DNA from: DATFVJ01 sp963727015
Lineage (GTDB): Bacteria > Actinomycetota > Actinomycetes > Streptosporangiales > Streptosporangiaceae
Reading direction: 5' to 3'
Length of the DNA stretch: 64,000 bases
Assembly: GCA_963727015.1 (NCBI GenBank)
Contig: CAVSEV010000015.1
Span: 124,001-188,000, forward strand
The notes beneath the pieces are model-generated. The model did no database searches, was not told the origin of the DNA, and saw only the letters and a list, made by a program, of their open reading frames with translations. This document shows positions 37,414-46,869 of the stretch, piece after piece. The stretch's first letter is position 1; each line of letters starts with the position of its first letter. Both the position numbers and the translations under genes were made by a program.

Positions 37414-38387
37414 TTCGGTGCCTCCGCTCGAACTGGGCTGCCGTGCCCGTTGGGGGTGAGCACGGGCGGATCGGCTGCGAACTCAGGCCAAACCGTTGCC
37501 ATGCCGGATTCGAGGTTGTACGCCGGCTCGTAGCCGATCGCCCTTGCCATCGAGATGTCGACGAGCACCGCGGGCATCTCACCCGGTTTGGGCGGTACAT
37601 GGCGCGCCGGAATGGGTGCCCCGGTGACCCGCCGCGCGACCGCGACGATCTCGTTGACCGAGTCGGACTGGCCGGACGCGAGGATGAGCGGACCCGCGTA
37701 GCCCGCCCGCCAGGCGGTGCGGATCCCCTGCACGATGTCGTCGACGTGCACCAGGTCACGCAGCTGGCAGCCGTCACCGTACACGTCGACTCCGGTGCCC
37801 GACCTCGCGGCGCGCATCAGCCGCGGCACGAGGCTGTCCTTGGCGGCCATGCCGGGGCCGTAGACATTCGAGAACCGCAGCGCGCAACCGTTGATGCCGT
37901 ATGCCGCCGCGTAACAGGTCAGCAGCATCTCGGCGGCGGCTTTGGTCGCGCCGTACGGCGTCAGCGGGCGCAGCGGCGTCCGCTCGGTGATGACGTCGCG
38001 GCCGACGTCACCTGCGACGGCGTTTGTTGACGCGAAGATGAACGTGCCGGCTCCGTGCGCCCGGGCCAGTTCGAGGAGGTTCGCGGTGACCGCGACGTTG
38101 ACCTCGTAGGTTCCTGCCGGGTCTTCGACGGAACGGAGCACGGATGTCAGGGCCGCGAGGTGAATGACCACCTCGGTGCCGGCGTCCAGGGCCCGCGCTG
38201 CTACGCCGGGATCCCGCAGGTCGCCAAGGACGGTCCTGACGTCACCGTGCACGACGCCCTCAGGGAAGGGCTGCTTGTCTGCGACCGTTACGTCGGCCCC
38301 GCATTCGAGCAGCGTCCTCACCACCCGGCGGCCGATGAAACCGGCTCCACCGGTGACAAGCACACGGGAACAGCCCGGACCCGCCAT
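37410..38387 (-). CDS. NAD-dependent sugar epimerase/dehydratase (SDR)
   Basis: 325 residues. The start is VLVTGGAGFIGRRVVRTLL; then DLRDPGVAARALDAGTEVVI, HLAALTSVLRSVEDP, SSTNAV-like ASTNAVAGDVG, the catalytic YGATK and CALRFSNVYGPGM. It resembles UDP-glucose 4-epimerases or dTDP-sugar dehydratases; the substrate is open. ATG 38387 is preferred because GGAG lies 6 bases before it; GTG 38411 is in frame upstream and nearly touches an operator-like palindrome. It leads the operon with the glycosyltransferase. Confidence 0.88.
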   Translation of the reverse strand: MAGPGCSRVLVTGGAGFIGRRVVRTLLECGADVTVADKQPFPEGVVHGDVRTVLGDLRDPGVAARALDAGTEVVIHLAALTSVLRSVEDPAGTYEVNVAVTANLLELARAHGAGTFIFASTNAVAGDVGRDVITERTPLRPLTPYGATKAAAEMLLTCYAAAYGINGCALRFSNVYGPGMAAKDSLVPRLMRAARSGTGVDVYGDGCQLRDLVHVDDIVQGIRTAWRAGYAGPLILASGQSDSVNEIVAVARRVTGAPIPARHVPPKPGEMPAVLVDISMARAIGYEPAYNLESGMATVWPEFAADPPVLTPNGHGSPVRAEAPK

Positions 38388-38413
38388 GCACGCTCCATTC
38401 GCAGAAGTCACAA

Positions 38414-38430
38414 TGAGACAGGTTGTCTCA
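38414..38430. promoter_or_regulatory. Operator-like palindrome TGAGACA-GGT-TGTCTCA
   Basis: Perfect 7-bp arms around three bases, 27 bases upstream of the preferred epimerase start. This symmetry is common for TetR-family sites; no regulator gene is adjacent. Confidence 0.5.
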
Positions 38431-38835
38431 GTACGCCGCTACTGCCTACCTGGCCAAGCTGAGAGCTCCCTGCCAGAATGCTGAACGTCTGGCGGCGCCG
38501 ACCGCAGGCGCGCCGTGTCACCGCGGTGCGCCAGCAGGGCTTAGGCGGTGGACTTCGTTCGCGCGACGCCGACGATACGGTGGCTCAGACGCCCGGTGAT
38601 CGTATTGTCCGAAATAGTGCGAAACTCCCGTCCGGCGGCCAATTTAGGGCAATGCGGGACGCTCGGCGCCGGATGCCCGCACATGGTGTGCCCGAGCCCG
38701 GCCCCGCCGTGAGGAGGCCGGAGCCAGTCCAGCATCGCCAGCTCCAAGTATGCACGATCTTGGCGCCGCTGAAGGCCATATGCGCTGGTGGGAGGCTGCG
38801 AGTTCGCCGAGGGACGCACCGGGCTTCGGACATCT
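38431..38835. other. Leader region before the cobalamin riboswitch
   Basis: About 400 bases with no convincing gene; short frames on both strands lack motifs. The promoter of the B12 operon is expected in its distal part. GCCGGATGCCCGCACATGG and neighbouring GC palindromes near 38670-38720 may be structural. Confidence 0.45.
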
Positions 38836-39025
38836 GGTGCCATGTGTCATGCTGGGAAACCGGCGAGGTCTGCGGAGGAACCCGGTGTGAGTCCGGGGCT
38901 GTCGCGCAACTGTGACCGGGGAGCGAACCCCCAACGACGCCACTGCCGCACAGCGGTGGGAAGGCGGGGCGAGCCTTGATCCGGGAGCCAGGAGACTCCG
39001 GCCGCCGATCGGAGCCACCTTCGGG
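38836..39025 (+). ncRNA. Cobalamin riboswitch
   Basis: The conserved elements are in order: GGAACCCGGTGTGAGTCCGG at 38877-38896, GCTGTCGCGCAACTGTGA at 38898-38915, and the B12 box AGCCAGGAGACTCCGGCC at 38986-39003. The first gene of the main B12 operon starts 50 bases later. Binding of adenosyl- or methylcobalamin is expected to lower expression of the downstream operon. The limits are approximate. Confidence 0.93.
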
Positions 39026-39053
39026 CGCGGGACCCGGGGAAGGATGAGAAGGC

Positions 39054-41471
39054 ATGCCTGACGCTGCAGTAGCGCCATCCGAGGCCGGACCCGCCGGAAC
39101 GGCCGGACCCGCCGGAACCGCCGGAACCGCCGGACCGGCCGGACCGGCCGGAACACCCGGATCGGCCGGGGCTGCGGTGCGTGGCGCAGGAGCCGCGCCC
39201 GGGAGCGCCTTTTATCCGTTCAATTCCATCGTCGGAATGGACGATCTCAAACTCGCCCTGCTGCTCAACGCGGTCTCGCCAGCAGTCGGCGGGGTACTGG
39301 TGCGGGGTGAGAAAGGCACCGCGAAGTCCACGGTGGTTCGCGGGCTCGCTGAGCTGCTGCCGCCGATCGCCGTCGTCACCGGATGCAGGTTCTCTTGTGA
39401 GCCCGGCTCGCCCGATCCCGGGTGCCCCGATGGCCCGCACCCGGTGGGCGCACCGGCCGGCAACCGCCGCGCGCGTCTCGCCGAACTTCCCGTCGGCGCC
39501 ACCGAGGACCGGCTCGTCGGCTCACTGGACATCGAGCGAGCGCTCACCGAGGGCGTCACGGCCTACGAGCCCGGCCTGCTGGCCGCCGCGCACCGCGGCC
39601 TGCTCTACGTGGACGAAGTCAACCTGCTCCACGATCACCTTGTTGACCTGCTACTCGACGCCGCGGCCCTCGGCAGGTGTTACGTGGAGCGTGAAGGGGT
39701 CTCCGTCGCGCACGCGGCGAGGTTCCTGCTCGTCGGCACGATGAACCCGGAGGAGGGCGAACTTCGCCCCCAGCTGCTCGACAGGTTCGGGCTCACGGTT
39801 CAGGTCACCGCGACCCGCGACCCCGCGGAGCGGGCGGAGGTGGTCAGGCGGCGGCTGGCCTACGATGCCGACCCGGCTGGTTTTGCCGCTGGCTGGGCTG
39901 CTGATGCTGAACGGCTCGCGCGGCGGATTTCGGACGCGAGGATGCGGCTTCCCCACGTGCGGCTGCCGGAAGCCGTGCTGCGGCAGATCTGCGCTGTATG
40001 CGGTGCGTTCGACGTAGACGGGCTGCGCGCCGACCTCGTCACCGCCCGCGCCGCGATGGCGCTCGCCGCATGGCACGGCCGCGACGAGGTTAACCAGGAC
40101 GACGTGCGGCAGGCGGCCAGGCTGGCGCTGCCGCACCGGCGCCGCCGCGACCCGTTCGACGCGCCGGGCCTCGATGAGGAGGCGCTCGACGAGGCGCTGC
40201 GCCAGGCGGCGGAGTCCGGCGGCGACGGCGGCGATCCCGACGGCGGCCCCGGCCGTCCTGGCGGCGGTGCCAGAACTGGGCTGCCATCCGGTACGGATGC
40301 GATCAACGGCCGTGGCGGCGCGGCGCAGGCCGGGGAACCGGCCGGCGCCGGGCCCAGCCGCCACGCGGAGCGTCCAGGCGCGGCCGATGCCGCGGGCCCG
40401 GACGAGACCGGGCCTGGCCAGCATCGTTCAGAGCCCGGCGCCGGCCAAGCCGGCGTCACCGGGCCGGTCGGCTTCGGCGCGCCGGATGGATCCGCGGTGC
40501 CGCCCGGCTCCGGGGTGCCAGGGAGTTCCGCGGTGCCAGGGAGCTCCGCGGTGCCAGGGAGCTCCGCGGTGCCCAGGCCGGGTGGCTCCGGTCACACGTC
40601 GTCGCAGGAGGCCGCGCCCAGCACCGTCGCCCCGTCTGGCACGTTGTTCCGGCCGCCCGTCTTCACCATCCCTGGTGTCGGCGCAGGAGCACCTGGCCGC
40701 CGCAGCGCCGCAACTATCCAGCAGGGGAGGCTCGCCGGGGCGCGCATGCCGCGCGGCAAGACCACCGCGGTGCACCTGCCCGCGACGCTGCGGGCCGCCG
40801 CACCTCACCAACGGGCCAGGGGGTGGCACCCGGCCTTGGGCCTGCCGCTGCGGCTCGCCCGGTCAGACCTTCGTGCGGCTGTCCGGCATGGCAGGGAGGG
40901 CAACCTGGTCCTGTTCGCGGTGGACGCGAGCGGCTCGATGGCGGCCAGGCAGCGCATGCGGGTGGTCAAGAGCGCCGTGCTGTCGCTGCTGCTTGACGCG
41001 TATCAGCGCAGGGACAAGGTGGGAATGATCAGCTTCAGGGCCGGCGCGGCGCGAGTGCTGCTGCCGCCGACCTCCTCGGTGGAGGCAGGTGCGCGGCGAC
41101 TGGCCGAGTTGCCCTCGGGCGGCCGCACGCCGCTTGCCGCGGGTCTTATCCGGTCGGCCGAGGTCCTGGCCGCCGAGCGGTTGCGCGATCCTGGCCGCCG
41201 CCCGCTGCTTGTGGTTGTCACCGACGGGCGCGACACGTGCGGCGAGCCGGGCGCGGTACTGCGGGCCGCGGCGCTGCTTCACGGCGTGGCGAGCATCGTG
41301 GTGGACTGCGAGTCGGGGCCGGTGCGGCTGGGGCTCGCCGCAGGCCTCGCCGCCGCGCTTGGCGGCGGGTTGATCAGGCTCGGCGAACTTGCCGCGGGCG
41401 GGTTGGCCGCGACGGTCAGGGACGCGCGGGCCGGCGCAGGTTCCGCTCGTGCCGCGGGCAGGGCCGCCTGA
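39054..41471 (+). CDS. ChlI-ChlD-like AAA+/VWA chelatase subunit, probable cobaltochelatase partner
   Basis: 805 residues combining the two small Mg-chelatase-type subunits. The AAA+ part (about 50-380) has FYPFNSIVGMDDLKLALLLN, P-loop GEKGTAKSTV, LLYVDEVNLLHDHLVDLLLD and FLLVGTMNPEEGELRPQLLD. The VWA part (from about 615) has the MIDAS LFAVDASGSMAARQRM and VVVTDGRDTCG. Between them lies a ~200-residue Gly/Pro/Ala linker with GSSAVP hexapeptides, and the N-terminus carries AGTAGP repeats. In actinomycetes this gene type accompanies CobN in place of CobS/CobT. It is the first gene after the riboswitch; its stop overlaps cobO (TGATG). Confidence 0.88.
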   Translation: MPDAAVAPSEAGPAGTAGPAGTAGTAGPAGPAGTPGSAGAAVRGAGAAPGSAFYPFNSIVGMDDLKLALLLNAVSPAVGGVLVRGEKGTAKSTVVRGLAELLPPIAVVTGCRFSCEPGSPDPGCPDGPHPVGAPAGNRRARLAELPVGATEDRLVGSLDIERALTEGVTAYEPGLLAAAHRGLLYVDEVNLLHDHLVDLLLDAAALGRCYVEREGVSVAHAARFLLVGTMNPEEGELRPQLLDRFGLTVQVTATRDPAERAEVVRRRLAYDADPAGFAAGWAADAERLARRISDARMRLPHVRLPEAVLRQICAVCGAFDVDGLRADLVTARAAMALAAWHGRDEVNQDDVRQAARLALPHRRRRDPFDAPGLDEEALDEALRQAAESGGDGGDPDGGPGRPGGGARTGLPSGTDAINGRGGAAQAGEPAGAGPSRHAERPGAADAAGPDETGPGQHRSEPGAGQAGVTGPVGFGAPDGSAVPPGSGVPGSSAVPGSSAVPGSSAVPRPGGSGHTSSQEAAPSTVAPSGTLFRPPVFTIPGVGAGAPGRRSAATIQQGRLAGARMPRGKTTAVHLPATLRAAAPHQRARGWHPALGLPLRLARSDLRAAVRHGREGNLVLFAVDASGSMAARQRMRVVKSAVLSLLLDAYQRRDKVGMISFRAGAARVLLPPTSSVEAGARRLAELPSGGRTPLAAGLIRSAEVLAAERLRDPGRRPLLVVVTDGRDTCGEPGAVLRAAALLHGVASIVVDCESGPVRLGLAAGLAAALGGGLIRLGELAAGGLAATVRDARAGAGSARAAGRAA

Positions 41472-42070
41472 TGCCGCAGGGGAAACCGGTCGAGGTGCCG
41501 GGCGACGGCCTCACCACCCGGCAGCGCAGGAACCGCCCGCTGGTGATCGTCCATACCGGATCAGGCAAGGGGAAGTCCACGGCAGCGTTCGGCCTCGCAC
41601 TTCGCGCCTGGAACCAGGGCTGGCCCGTCGGCGTGTTCCAGTTCGTCAAATCGGCTAAGTGGCGGGTGGGCGAGGAGCGCGCGCTGCGCACGCTCGGCGA
41701 CAGCGGCGCGGGCGGCGCGGTGGCCTGGCACAAGATGGGGGAGGGGTGGTCGTGGATCCAGCGGGACGAGGGCGGCGACCATGCCAAGCACGCCGCGGAG
41801 GGCTGGGCCCAGATCAGCCGTGACCTCGCCGCGCAGACCTACCGGATGTACGTCCTCGACGAGTTCACCTACCCCATCACGTGGGGCTGGGTTGATGTGG
41901 ACCAGGTGATCGGCGTGCTGGCTGACCGGCCAGGCGAGCAGCATGTGGTGATCACGGGCAGGGGAGCGCACCCGCGGCTGATCGAGTTCGCCGACCTCGT
42001 CACGGAGATGACCAAGGTCAAGCATCCGATGGACGCCGGCCAGAAAGGCCAGCAGGGGATCGAGTGGTGA
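41471..42070 (+). CDS. cobO: Cob(I)yrinic acid a,c-diamide adenosyltransferase
   Basis: 199-residue BtuR/CobO-type enzyme that transfers the adenosyl group of ATP to Co(I). It has the P-loop VHTGSGKGKSTAAFGLALRA, VGVFQFVKSAKW, the helix KHAAEGWAQISRDLA, YVLDEFTYPITWGWVD and VITGRGAHPRLIEFADLVTE. ATG 41471 and GTG 42064 of the next gene overlap the flanking stops. Full length; no anomalies. Confidence 0.95.
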   Translation: MPQGKPVEVPGDGLTTRQRRNRPLVIVHTGSGKGKSTAAFGLALRAWNQGWPVGVFQFVKSAKWRVGEERALRTLGDSGAGGAVAWHKMGEGWSWIQRDEGGDHAKHAAEGWAQISRDLAAQTYRMYVLDEFTYPITWGWVDVDQVIGVLADRPGEQHVVITGRGAHPRLIEFADLVTEMTKVKHPMDAGQKGQQGIEW

Positions 42071-43764
42071 TCGCGCCCCGGCTGGTCATTTCCGCTCCCG
42101 CATCCGGGTGCGGCAAGACCACCGTGGCGACGGGCCTGATGGCGGCACTGTGCACGCGGGGCGTCGTGGTGTCCGGACACAAGGTCGGCCCTGACTACAT
42201 TGATCCCGGCTATCACGCCCTGGCGACCGGGCGCCCGGGTAGGAACCTCGACCCTTTCCTGTGCGGCGAGGAGTTGATCGGCCCGCTGTTCGCTCATGGT
42301 GCGGCGGGCGCGGACATCGCCGTGATCGAGGGTGTCATGGGCCTGTTCGATGGCGCCGCGGATCCCGCCATGGCCGGCCAGCACGCGGGTCCGGATTTCG
42401 CCTCGACCGCGCACGTCGCCAGGCTGCTCAGAGCGCCGGTCGTGCTGGTGGTTGACGCGTCTGCCGTCGGCCGGTCAGTGGCCGCGTTGGTGGCGGGATT
42501 CGCCGGTTTCGACCCCCGGGTCAGGATCGCCGGGGTGATCTTCAACCGGGTTGGCTCCGCGCGCCATGAACGGCTGCTCAGGGATGCCGTCGAGCCTGCC
42601 GGCACCGCGGTGTTCGGTGCGATAAGGCGAACGGACGCCGTGGTCACGCCCTCCCGCCACCTCGGCCTCGTGCCTGCCGCGGAGCGGCGTGCCGCGGCCG
42701 GGCGTGCGATCGCGCTGCTCGGTGATCTGGTCGCCTCGTCATGTGACCTGGCTGGGCTCCGGGCCCTCGCCGCAACCGCGCCACCGCTCGCCGCCCCGCC
42801 ATGGGACCCGCGCGCGGCGCTCGACGCAGCCACCGCGGCCACTTCCGCGGCGTCCGGCCCCGGCCAGGTATCCGGCCTCTGCCACTTCTCCTCAACGCCC
42901 GGCCAAGCGCTTGTTCGATCTAGGAGTGGAGGAAGTGGCCAGAGTGGGGGAAGCGGGCGGAGTGGGGGAAGCGGAACGATCGGGGGAATCGGACCGAGCC
43001 GAAGGAGCGGAGCCGGGCCGCTCATCGCCGTGGCTCAGGGCCCGGCGTTCACGTTCAGCTACGCCGAGCATGCCGAGCTGCTCGAGGCCGCGGGTGCGCG
43101 CATCGCCCCGTTCGATCCGCTCGCCGACGAGGCGCTGCCCGCCGGCACCGCCGGTCTGATCATCGGTGGCGGCTTTCCCGAGATGTACGCCCCCGAGCTT
43201 TCCGCCAACGCGCGCCTTCGCCGCCAGGTGGCAGCACTCGCTGCCGCGGGCGTGCCGGTCGTGGCCGAGTGCGCGGGCCTGCTCTACTTGGCACGCACCC
43301 TCGACGGCCTGCCCATGTGCGGCGTGATCGAGGCGGACACGCACATGACGCAGCGGCTGAGGTTGGGGTACCGCACCGCGGTAGCGATGTCAGACTCGGT
43401 GCTCGCGCACGTTGGGCACGAGGTGCGCGGCCACGAGTTCCACCGCACGGCCGCCGCCCTTGTGTCTGGCGGCCGGCCCGCGTGGCGGCTCACCGGCAGG
43501 CCGCCGGCCGCCGGGGCGGCGGCCGGCGGCCTGCGGACGGACGGCCATGTCCATGGCAATGTGCTCGCCTCATACCTGCATCTGCACTGGGCACATACGC
43601 CGATCTTCGCGCGGCGTTTCGCGGCCGCTTGCGCTCAGCGCCCGCCCGCGCCCGCAGGTGCTGCGGCTAACGGAACGGTCGTCGGAGATGGCTCAACTGA
43701 CACGGCCACCATCAGCAACATTGCCACCGCCAGTGGCGTAGCGGCCGGCGAGGCTGCCTCGTGA
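42064..43764 (+). CDS. cobB: Cobyrinic acid a,c-diamide synthase
   Basis: 566-residue glutamine-dependent amidotransferase (CobB/CbiA). The ATP domain shows LVISAPASGCGKTTVATGL, GHKVGPDYIDPGYHALATG, AVIEGVMGLFDG and RIAGVIFNRVGS. The glutaminase domain has GLIIGGGFPEMYAPELS and the nucleophile Cys in VVAECAGLLYLARTL. About 40 residues of SGGSGQ-like hexapeptides and other low complexity (about 279-319) separate the domains and appear to be an expansion. The C-terminus also has a ~40-residue Ala/Thr tail. GTG 42064. Confidence 0.95.
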   Translation: MVIAPRLVISAPASGCGKTTVATGLMAALCTRGVVVSGHKVGPDYIDPGYHALATGRPGRNLDPFLCGEELIGPLFAHGAAGADIAVIEGVMGLFDGAADPAMAGQHAGPDFASTAHVARLLRAPVVLVVDASAVGRSVAALVAGFAGFDPRVRIAGVIFNRVGSARHERLLRDAVEPAGTAVFGAIRRTDAVVTPSRHLGLVPAAERRAAAGRAIALLGDLVASSCDLAGLRALAATAPPLAAPPWDPRAALDAATAATSAASGPGQVSGLCHFSSTPGQALVRSRSGGSGQSGGSGRSGGSGTIGGIGPSRRSGAGPLIAVAQGPAFTFSYAEHAELLEAAGARIAPFDPLADEALPAGTAGLIIGGGFPEMYAPELSANARLRRQVAALAAAGVPVVAECAGLLYLARTLDGLPMCGVIEADTHMTQRLRLGYRTAVAMSDSVLAHVGHEVRGHEFHRTAAALVSGGRPAWRLTGRPPAAGAAAGGLRTDGHVHGNVLASYLHLHWAHTPIFARRFAAACAQRPPAPAGAAANGTVVGDGSTDTATISNIATASGVAAGEAAS

Positions 43765-44624
43765 CCGCACGGCAGCTGTTCGGCGTCGGCGTGGGCCCCG
43801 GCGACCCAGAACTCGTCACGATCAAGGCGGTCCGGATCCTTTCGGAGGCCGGCCTGGTGCTCGTTCCTGTCATGGCCGACGGCGGGCCAGCAGAACCCGG
43901 CCGCGCCGAGGCGACGGTCCGCGCACACATTGACGGGGCGCGGATCCGGCAGGTGCCTTTCGCCCTTAGTGACCGCGGCGGCGTCACGCCCGGCCGCCTC
44001 GCAGCCTGGCAAGCCGCCGCCGGCCAGGTGGCCGCCGCCTTCGCGGAAGGCGTCAATAGCGTCGCCTTCGCCACCATCGGTGATCCGAATATCTACTCGA
44101 CGTTCAGCTACCTGGCGCAAACGGTGCGCGAGCTTGTCCCCGGCGTGGTGGTGCGCACCGTGCCAGGCATAACGGCGATGCAGGATCTCGCCGCCCGATC
44201 GGGGATCGTGCTCGCTGAGGGCGGCGAGTCACTGGCGCTGGTTCCGGTCAGCCGCGGCGCCCGCACGGGAGCTGCCACGGGCGGCGGCGCTGGCATTGAA
44301 GCTGCCACGAACGGCTGCGCCGGACCGGCGGCTGCCACGCCGCTGGCCCCGCTCAGGGAAGCTCTTGCCCGGCACGACACGGTTGTCGCCTACAAGCTCG
44401 GCGCTGCCGGGTCGGGTGGCCAGGGAAGCACGGATGTCCTCGCGCTGCTCGCCGTCCTGGAGGAGGCGGGGCGGCTCGACGACGCGATCTACGGGGCGCG
44501 GCTCGGCCTGCCGGGTGAAGACATCAGGCCAGCCAGCGAGCTCGCGGGGACAACGTCCCTGCCGTATCTGTCCACGCTCATCGCGCCGGGACGCCGCAGC
44601 GGGGCCGGGAGCAAGCTCAGATGA
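43761..44624 (+). CDS. cobI: Precorrin-2 / cobalt-factor II C20-methyltransferase
   Basis: 287-residue SAM-dependent methylase. It has LFGVGVGPGDPELVTIKAVR, SVAFATIGDPNIYSTFSYLA, VVRTVPGITAMQDLAARSG and VVAYKLGAAGSGG. A small Ala/Gly-rich loop (about 165-195) is added to the standard fold. GTG 43761 overlaps the cobB stop, and its own stop overlaps the cobM ATG. Whether the substrate carries cobalt depends on whether CbiX acts first. Confidence 0.93.
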   Translation: MTARQLFGVGVGPGDPELVTIKAVRILSEAGLVLVPVMADGGPAEPGRAEATVRAHIDGARIRQVPFALSDRGGVTPGRLAAWQAAAGQVAAAFAEGVNSVAFATIGDPNIYSTFSYLAQTVRELVPGVVVRTVPGITAMQDLAARSGIVLAEGGESLALVPVSRGARTGAATGGGAGIEAATNGCAGPAAATPLAPLREALARHDTVVAYKLGAAGSGGQGSTDVLALLAVLEEAGRLDDAIYGARLGLPGEDIRPASELAGTTSLPYLSTLIAPGRRSGAGSKLR

Positions 44625-45691
44625 CAGAAACCGCGGGTGCCATGATCGGATCGGTCACCTTCGTGGGCGCGGGCCCCGGCGCGGCCGACCTGCTCACGCT
44701 CCGCGGCGCGACCGCGATTGGCGACGCTGACCTTGTCATCTGGGCGTCCAGCCTGGTCCACCCGGACGTCTTGCTGCACGCCCGCGAAGGCGCCGAACTG
44801 ATCGACTCGGCGCGCCTGCCAATGGAGGGCGTGCTCACTTACTACGAGCGCGCGGCGCGAGAGCAGCTACGGGTCGCCCGCGTGCACTCGGGCGATCCGT
44901 CCCTGTGGGGAGCCATCCAGGAGCAGCTTGACCGCTGCCAGGCGCTCGGCCTGCGGACCGAAGTCATCCCCGGCGTCTCAAGCTTCACCGCCGTGGCGGC
45001 CAGGATCGGCCGCGAGCTGACCATCCCAGAGGTGGCCCAATCGGTGATCCTCACCAGGCTCGGCGGCGGCAAGACGCCGATGCCGCCCGGTGAGCAGGTC
45101 ACCGCCTTCGCGCGGCACGGCACCACCATGGCGCTGTTCCTGTCGGCCGCGCGATCCGGACAGCTCGAGGCCGAGCTCATGGCCGGCGGCTACGAGCCCG
45201 CTACTCCCTGCGTCATCGCCTACCAGGTGACCTGGCCGGACGAGCTGATCCTGCAATGCAGGCTGGACGAGCTTGCCGGCACCATCAGGACGCACAAGCT
45301 ATGGAAGCACACACTCGTACTCGTCGGTCCCGCGCTCGCGGCGGGCGGGACTCGTTCGCACCTCTACCACCCCGGGCACTTCCATGGGCACCGCAGGGCT
45401 GAGCCTGCGGCCCGCCGCGGCCTGCGCGCCGCAGCGGCGGCCAGCAACGGCGCGGTTACCGGTTCCGCGGGGCCTGGCGGGCCCGCCAGGCCCCGCGGTC
45501 CCGCCGCGGGCGCCGGTCCCGCCGTGGGCGCTGGTCCCGCCGTGGCGGCTGGTCCCGCCGTGGGCGCTGGTCCCGCCGCGGCGGCTGGTCCCGCCGCAGG
45601 CAGTGGTCCCGCCGCAGGCGAGGACGTTACCCGCCGCGCGAGGCAGGTGGGTTCAGGCGGCTACCCCCAGGGGGGTTGCAGCGGCCAGTGA
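44621..45691 (+). CDS. cobM: Precorrin-4 C11-methyltransferase
   Basis: 356 residues; the enzyme itself is complete by about residue 245. SVTFVGAGPGAADLLTLRGA, VIWASSLVHPDVLLH, VARVHSGDPSLWGAIQEQLD, TEVIPGVSSFTAVAA and AFARHGTTMALFLSAARSGQ identify the CobM/CbiF group. The extra C-terminal ~100 residues are a low-complexity tail with repeated GPAVGA/GPAVAA hexapeptides, coded by 18-bp units. The stop overlaps the cbiD GTG (GTGA). Confidence 0.93.
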   Translation: MTETAGAMIGSVTFVGAGPGAADLLTLRGATAIGDADLVIWASSLVHPDVLLHAREGAELIDSARLPMEGVLTYYERAAREQLRVARVHSGDPSLWGAIQEQLDRCQALGLRTEVIPGVSSFTAVAARIGRELTIPEVAQSVILTRLGGGKTPMPPGEQVTAFARHGTTMALFLSAARSGQLEAELMAGGYEPATPCVIAYQVTWPDELILQCRLDELAGTIRTHKLWKHTLVLVGPALAAGGTRSHLYHPGHFHGHRRAEPAARRGLRAAAAASNGAVTGSAGPGGPARPRGPAAGAGPAVGAGPAVAAGPAVGAGPAAAAGPAAGSGPAAGEDVTRRARQVGSGGYPQGGCSGQ

Positions 45692-46869
45692 CCGAGTCTG
45701 CCGAGCTGCGAGAACCGGACCTGCCAAGGACCGCGAAGGTGCGGCGCAGCGGGCTGCGTACCGGCTGGACGACCGGGGCCTGCGCGGCCGCCGCCGCGAA
45801 AGCAGCTGCCACCGCCCTGGTCACACAGCGACCGCAGCGGTCCGTGGAGATCGGGCTGCCGTCCGGGCGCCGGGTGGAGTTCGCGGTCGAGGACTGCTGG
45901 CATCGCCCCGCGCGTGCCGAGGCGGTCGTGGTCAAGGACGCGGGCGACGACCCGGATGTGACCCATGGCGCGCACCTCACCGCCACGGTGAGCTGGACCG
46001 GGCAGCAAGGCATCGAACTCGACGGCGGGGTCGGCGTCGGCGTCGTCACCAAGCCCGGCCTCGGCTTGGAGATCGGCGGCCCCGCCATCAACCCGGTGCC
46101 CAAGCAGATGATCACGGCGGCGGTCGCGGAGGCTACCGACCCCGCCCGCCGCGGGCTTCGCGTCGTCATCTCGGTGCCCGAAGGTGAGCGGATGGCCCGC
46201 AAGACGACCAATGCGAGGCTCGGCATCCTCGGCGGAATCTCCATTCTTGGCACCACCGGCATCGTCCGGCCGTTCTCGACCGCCTCATGGCGGGCCAGCG
46301 TCGAGCAGGCGGTGGCGGTTCTGGCCGCCCAGGGCGGTGATGTGCTCGTGCTCTGCACCGGCGGCCGGACAGAAAAAGGCGCGATGGCGCTGCTTTCTGG
46401 GCTGCAGGAGGCGAGCTTTGTCGAAGTCGGCGACTTCACCGGGGCCGCGCTGCGGCAGGCGGCGCTTGGCGGCGTCCCCACCATCGTGTTCGCGGGGATG
46501 GCGGGCAAACTGAGCAAGCTCGCGGACGGCGTGCTGATGACCCACTACACACGTTCCAAGGTGCCGACGGGCCTGCTTGCCGATATCACGAGCGCCGCAG
46601 GCGGTACTGCTGACCTGGCGGCACGTGTCGCCGCGGCGAACACGGCGCGGCATGCGCTCGAACTGTGGCAGGAGGCGGGGCTCGCCGCTGCCGCGGGCAC
46701 CGAGCTTTGCCGCCGGACCGCGCACGTGATCTCGCGATTCTGCGCCGGGCTCGCGGACGGTTACGCCCCGCGGGTAGAAGTGATCATGGTGGACTTCACC
46801 GGCCGCAACGTCATCGCCGCGGTCCCCGAGCGAGCAGCCCTGGCCGCCGGTCCCCGCGGGAGGTCGTGA
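45688..46869 (+). CDS. cbiD: Cobalt-precorrin-5B (C1)-methyltransferase
   Basis: 393 residues. The CbiD signature is LRTGWTTGACAAAAAKAAAT near the N-terminus, then NPVPKQMITAAVAEA, GEPxG-like SVPEGERMARKTTNARLGIL, GGISILGTTGIVRPFS and FVEVGDFTGAALRQAAL. CbiD belongs to the anaerobic-type route and replaces aerobic CobF. GTG 45688 is chosen for its GTGA coupling; TTG 45676 is in frame upstream. No repeats in this gene. Confidence 0.95.
   Translation: MTESAELREPDLPRTAKVRRSGLRTGWTTGACAAAAAKAAATALVTQRPQRSVEIGLPSGRRVEFAVEDCWHRPARAEAVVVKDAGDDPDVTHGAHLTATVSWTGQQGIELDGGVGVGVVTKPGLGLEIGGPAINPVPKQMITAAVAEATDPARRGLRVVISVPEGERMARKTTNARLGILGGISILGTTGIVRPFSTASWRASVEQAVAVLAAQGGDVLVLCTGGRTEKGAMALLSGLQEASFVEVGDFTGAALRQAALGGVPTIVFAGMAGKLSKLADGVLMTHYTRSKVPTGLLADITSAAGGTADLAARVAAANTARHALELWQEAGLAAAAGTELCRRTAHVISRFCAGLADGYAPRVEVIMVDFTGRNVIAAVPERAALAAGPRGRS

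Noticed and set aside
38478..38915. Plus-strand ORF before the riboswitch
   Set aside because: It overlaps the riboswitch core, and the peptide has no recognisable domain.
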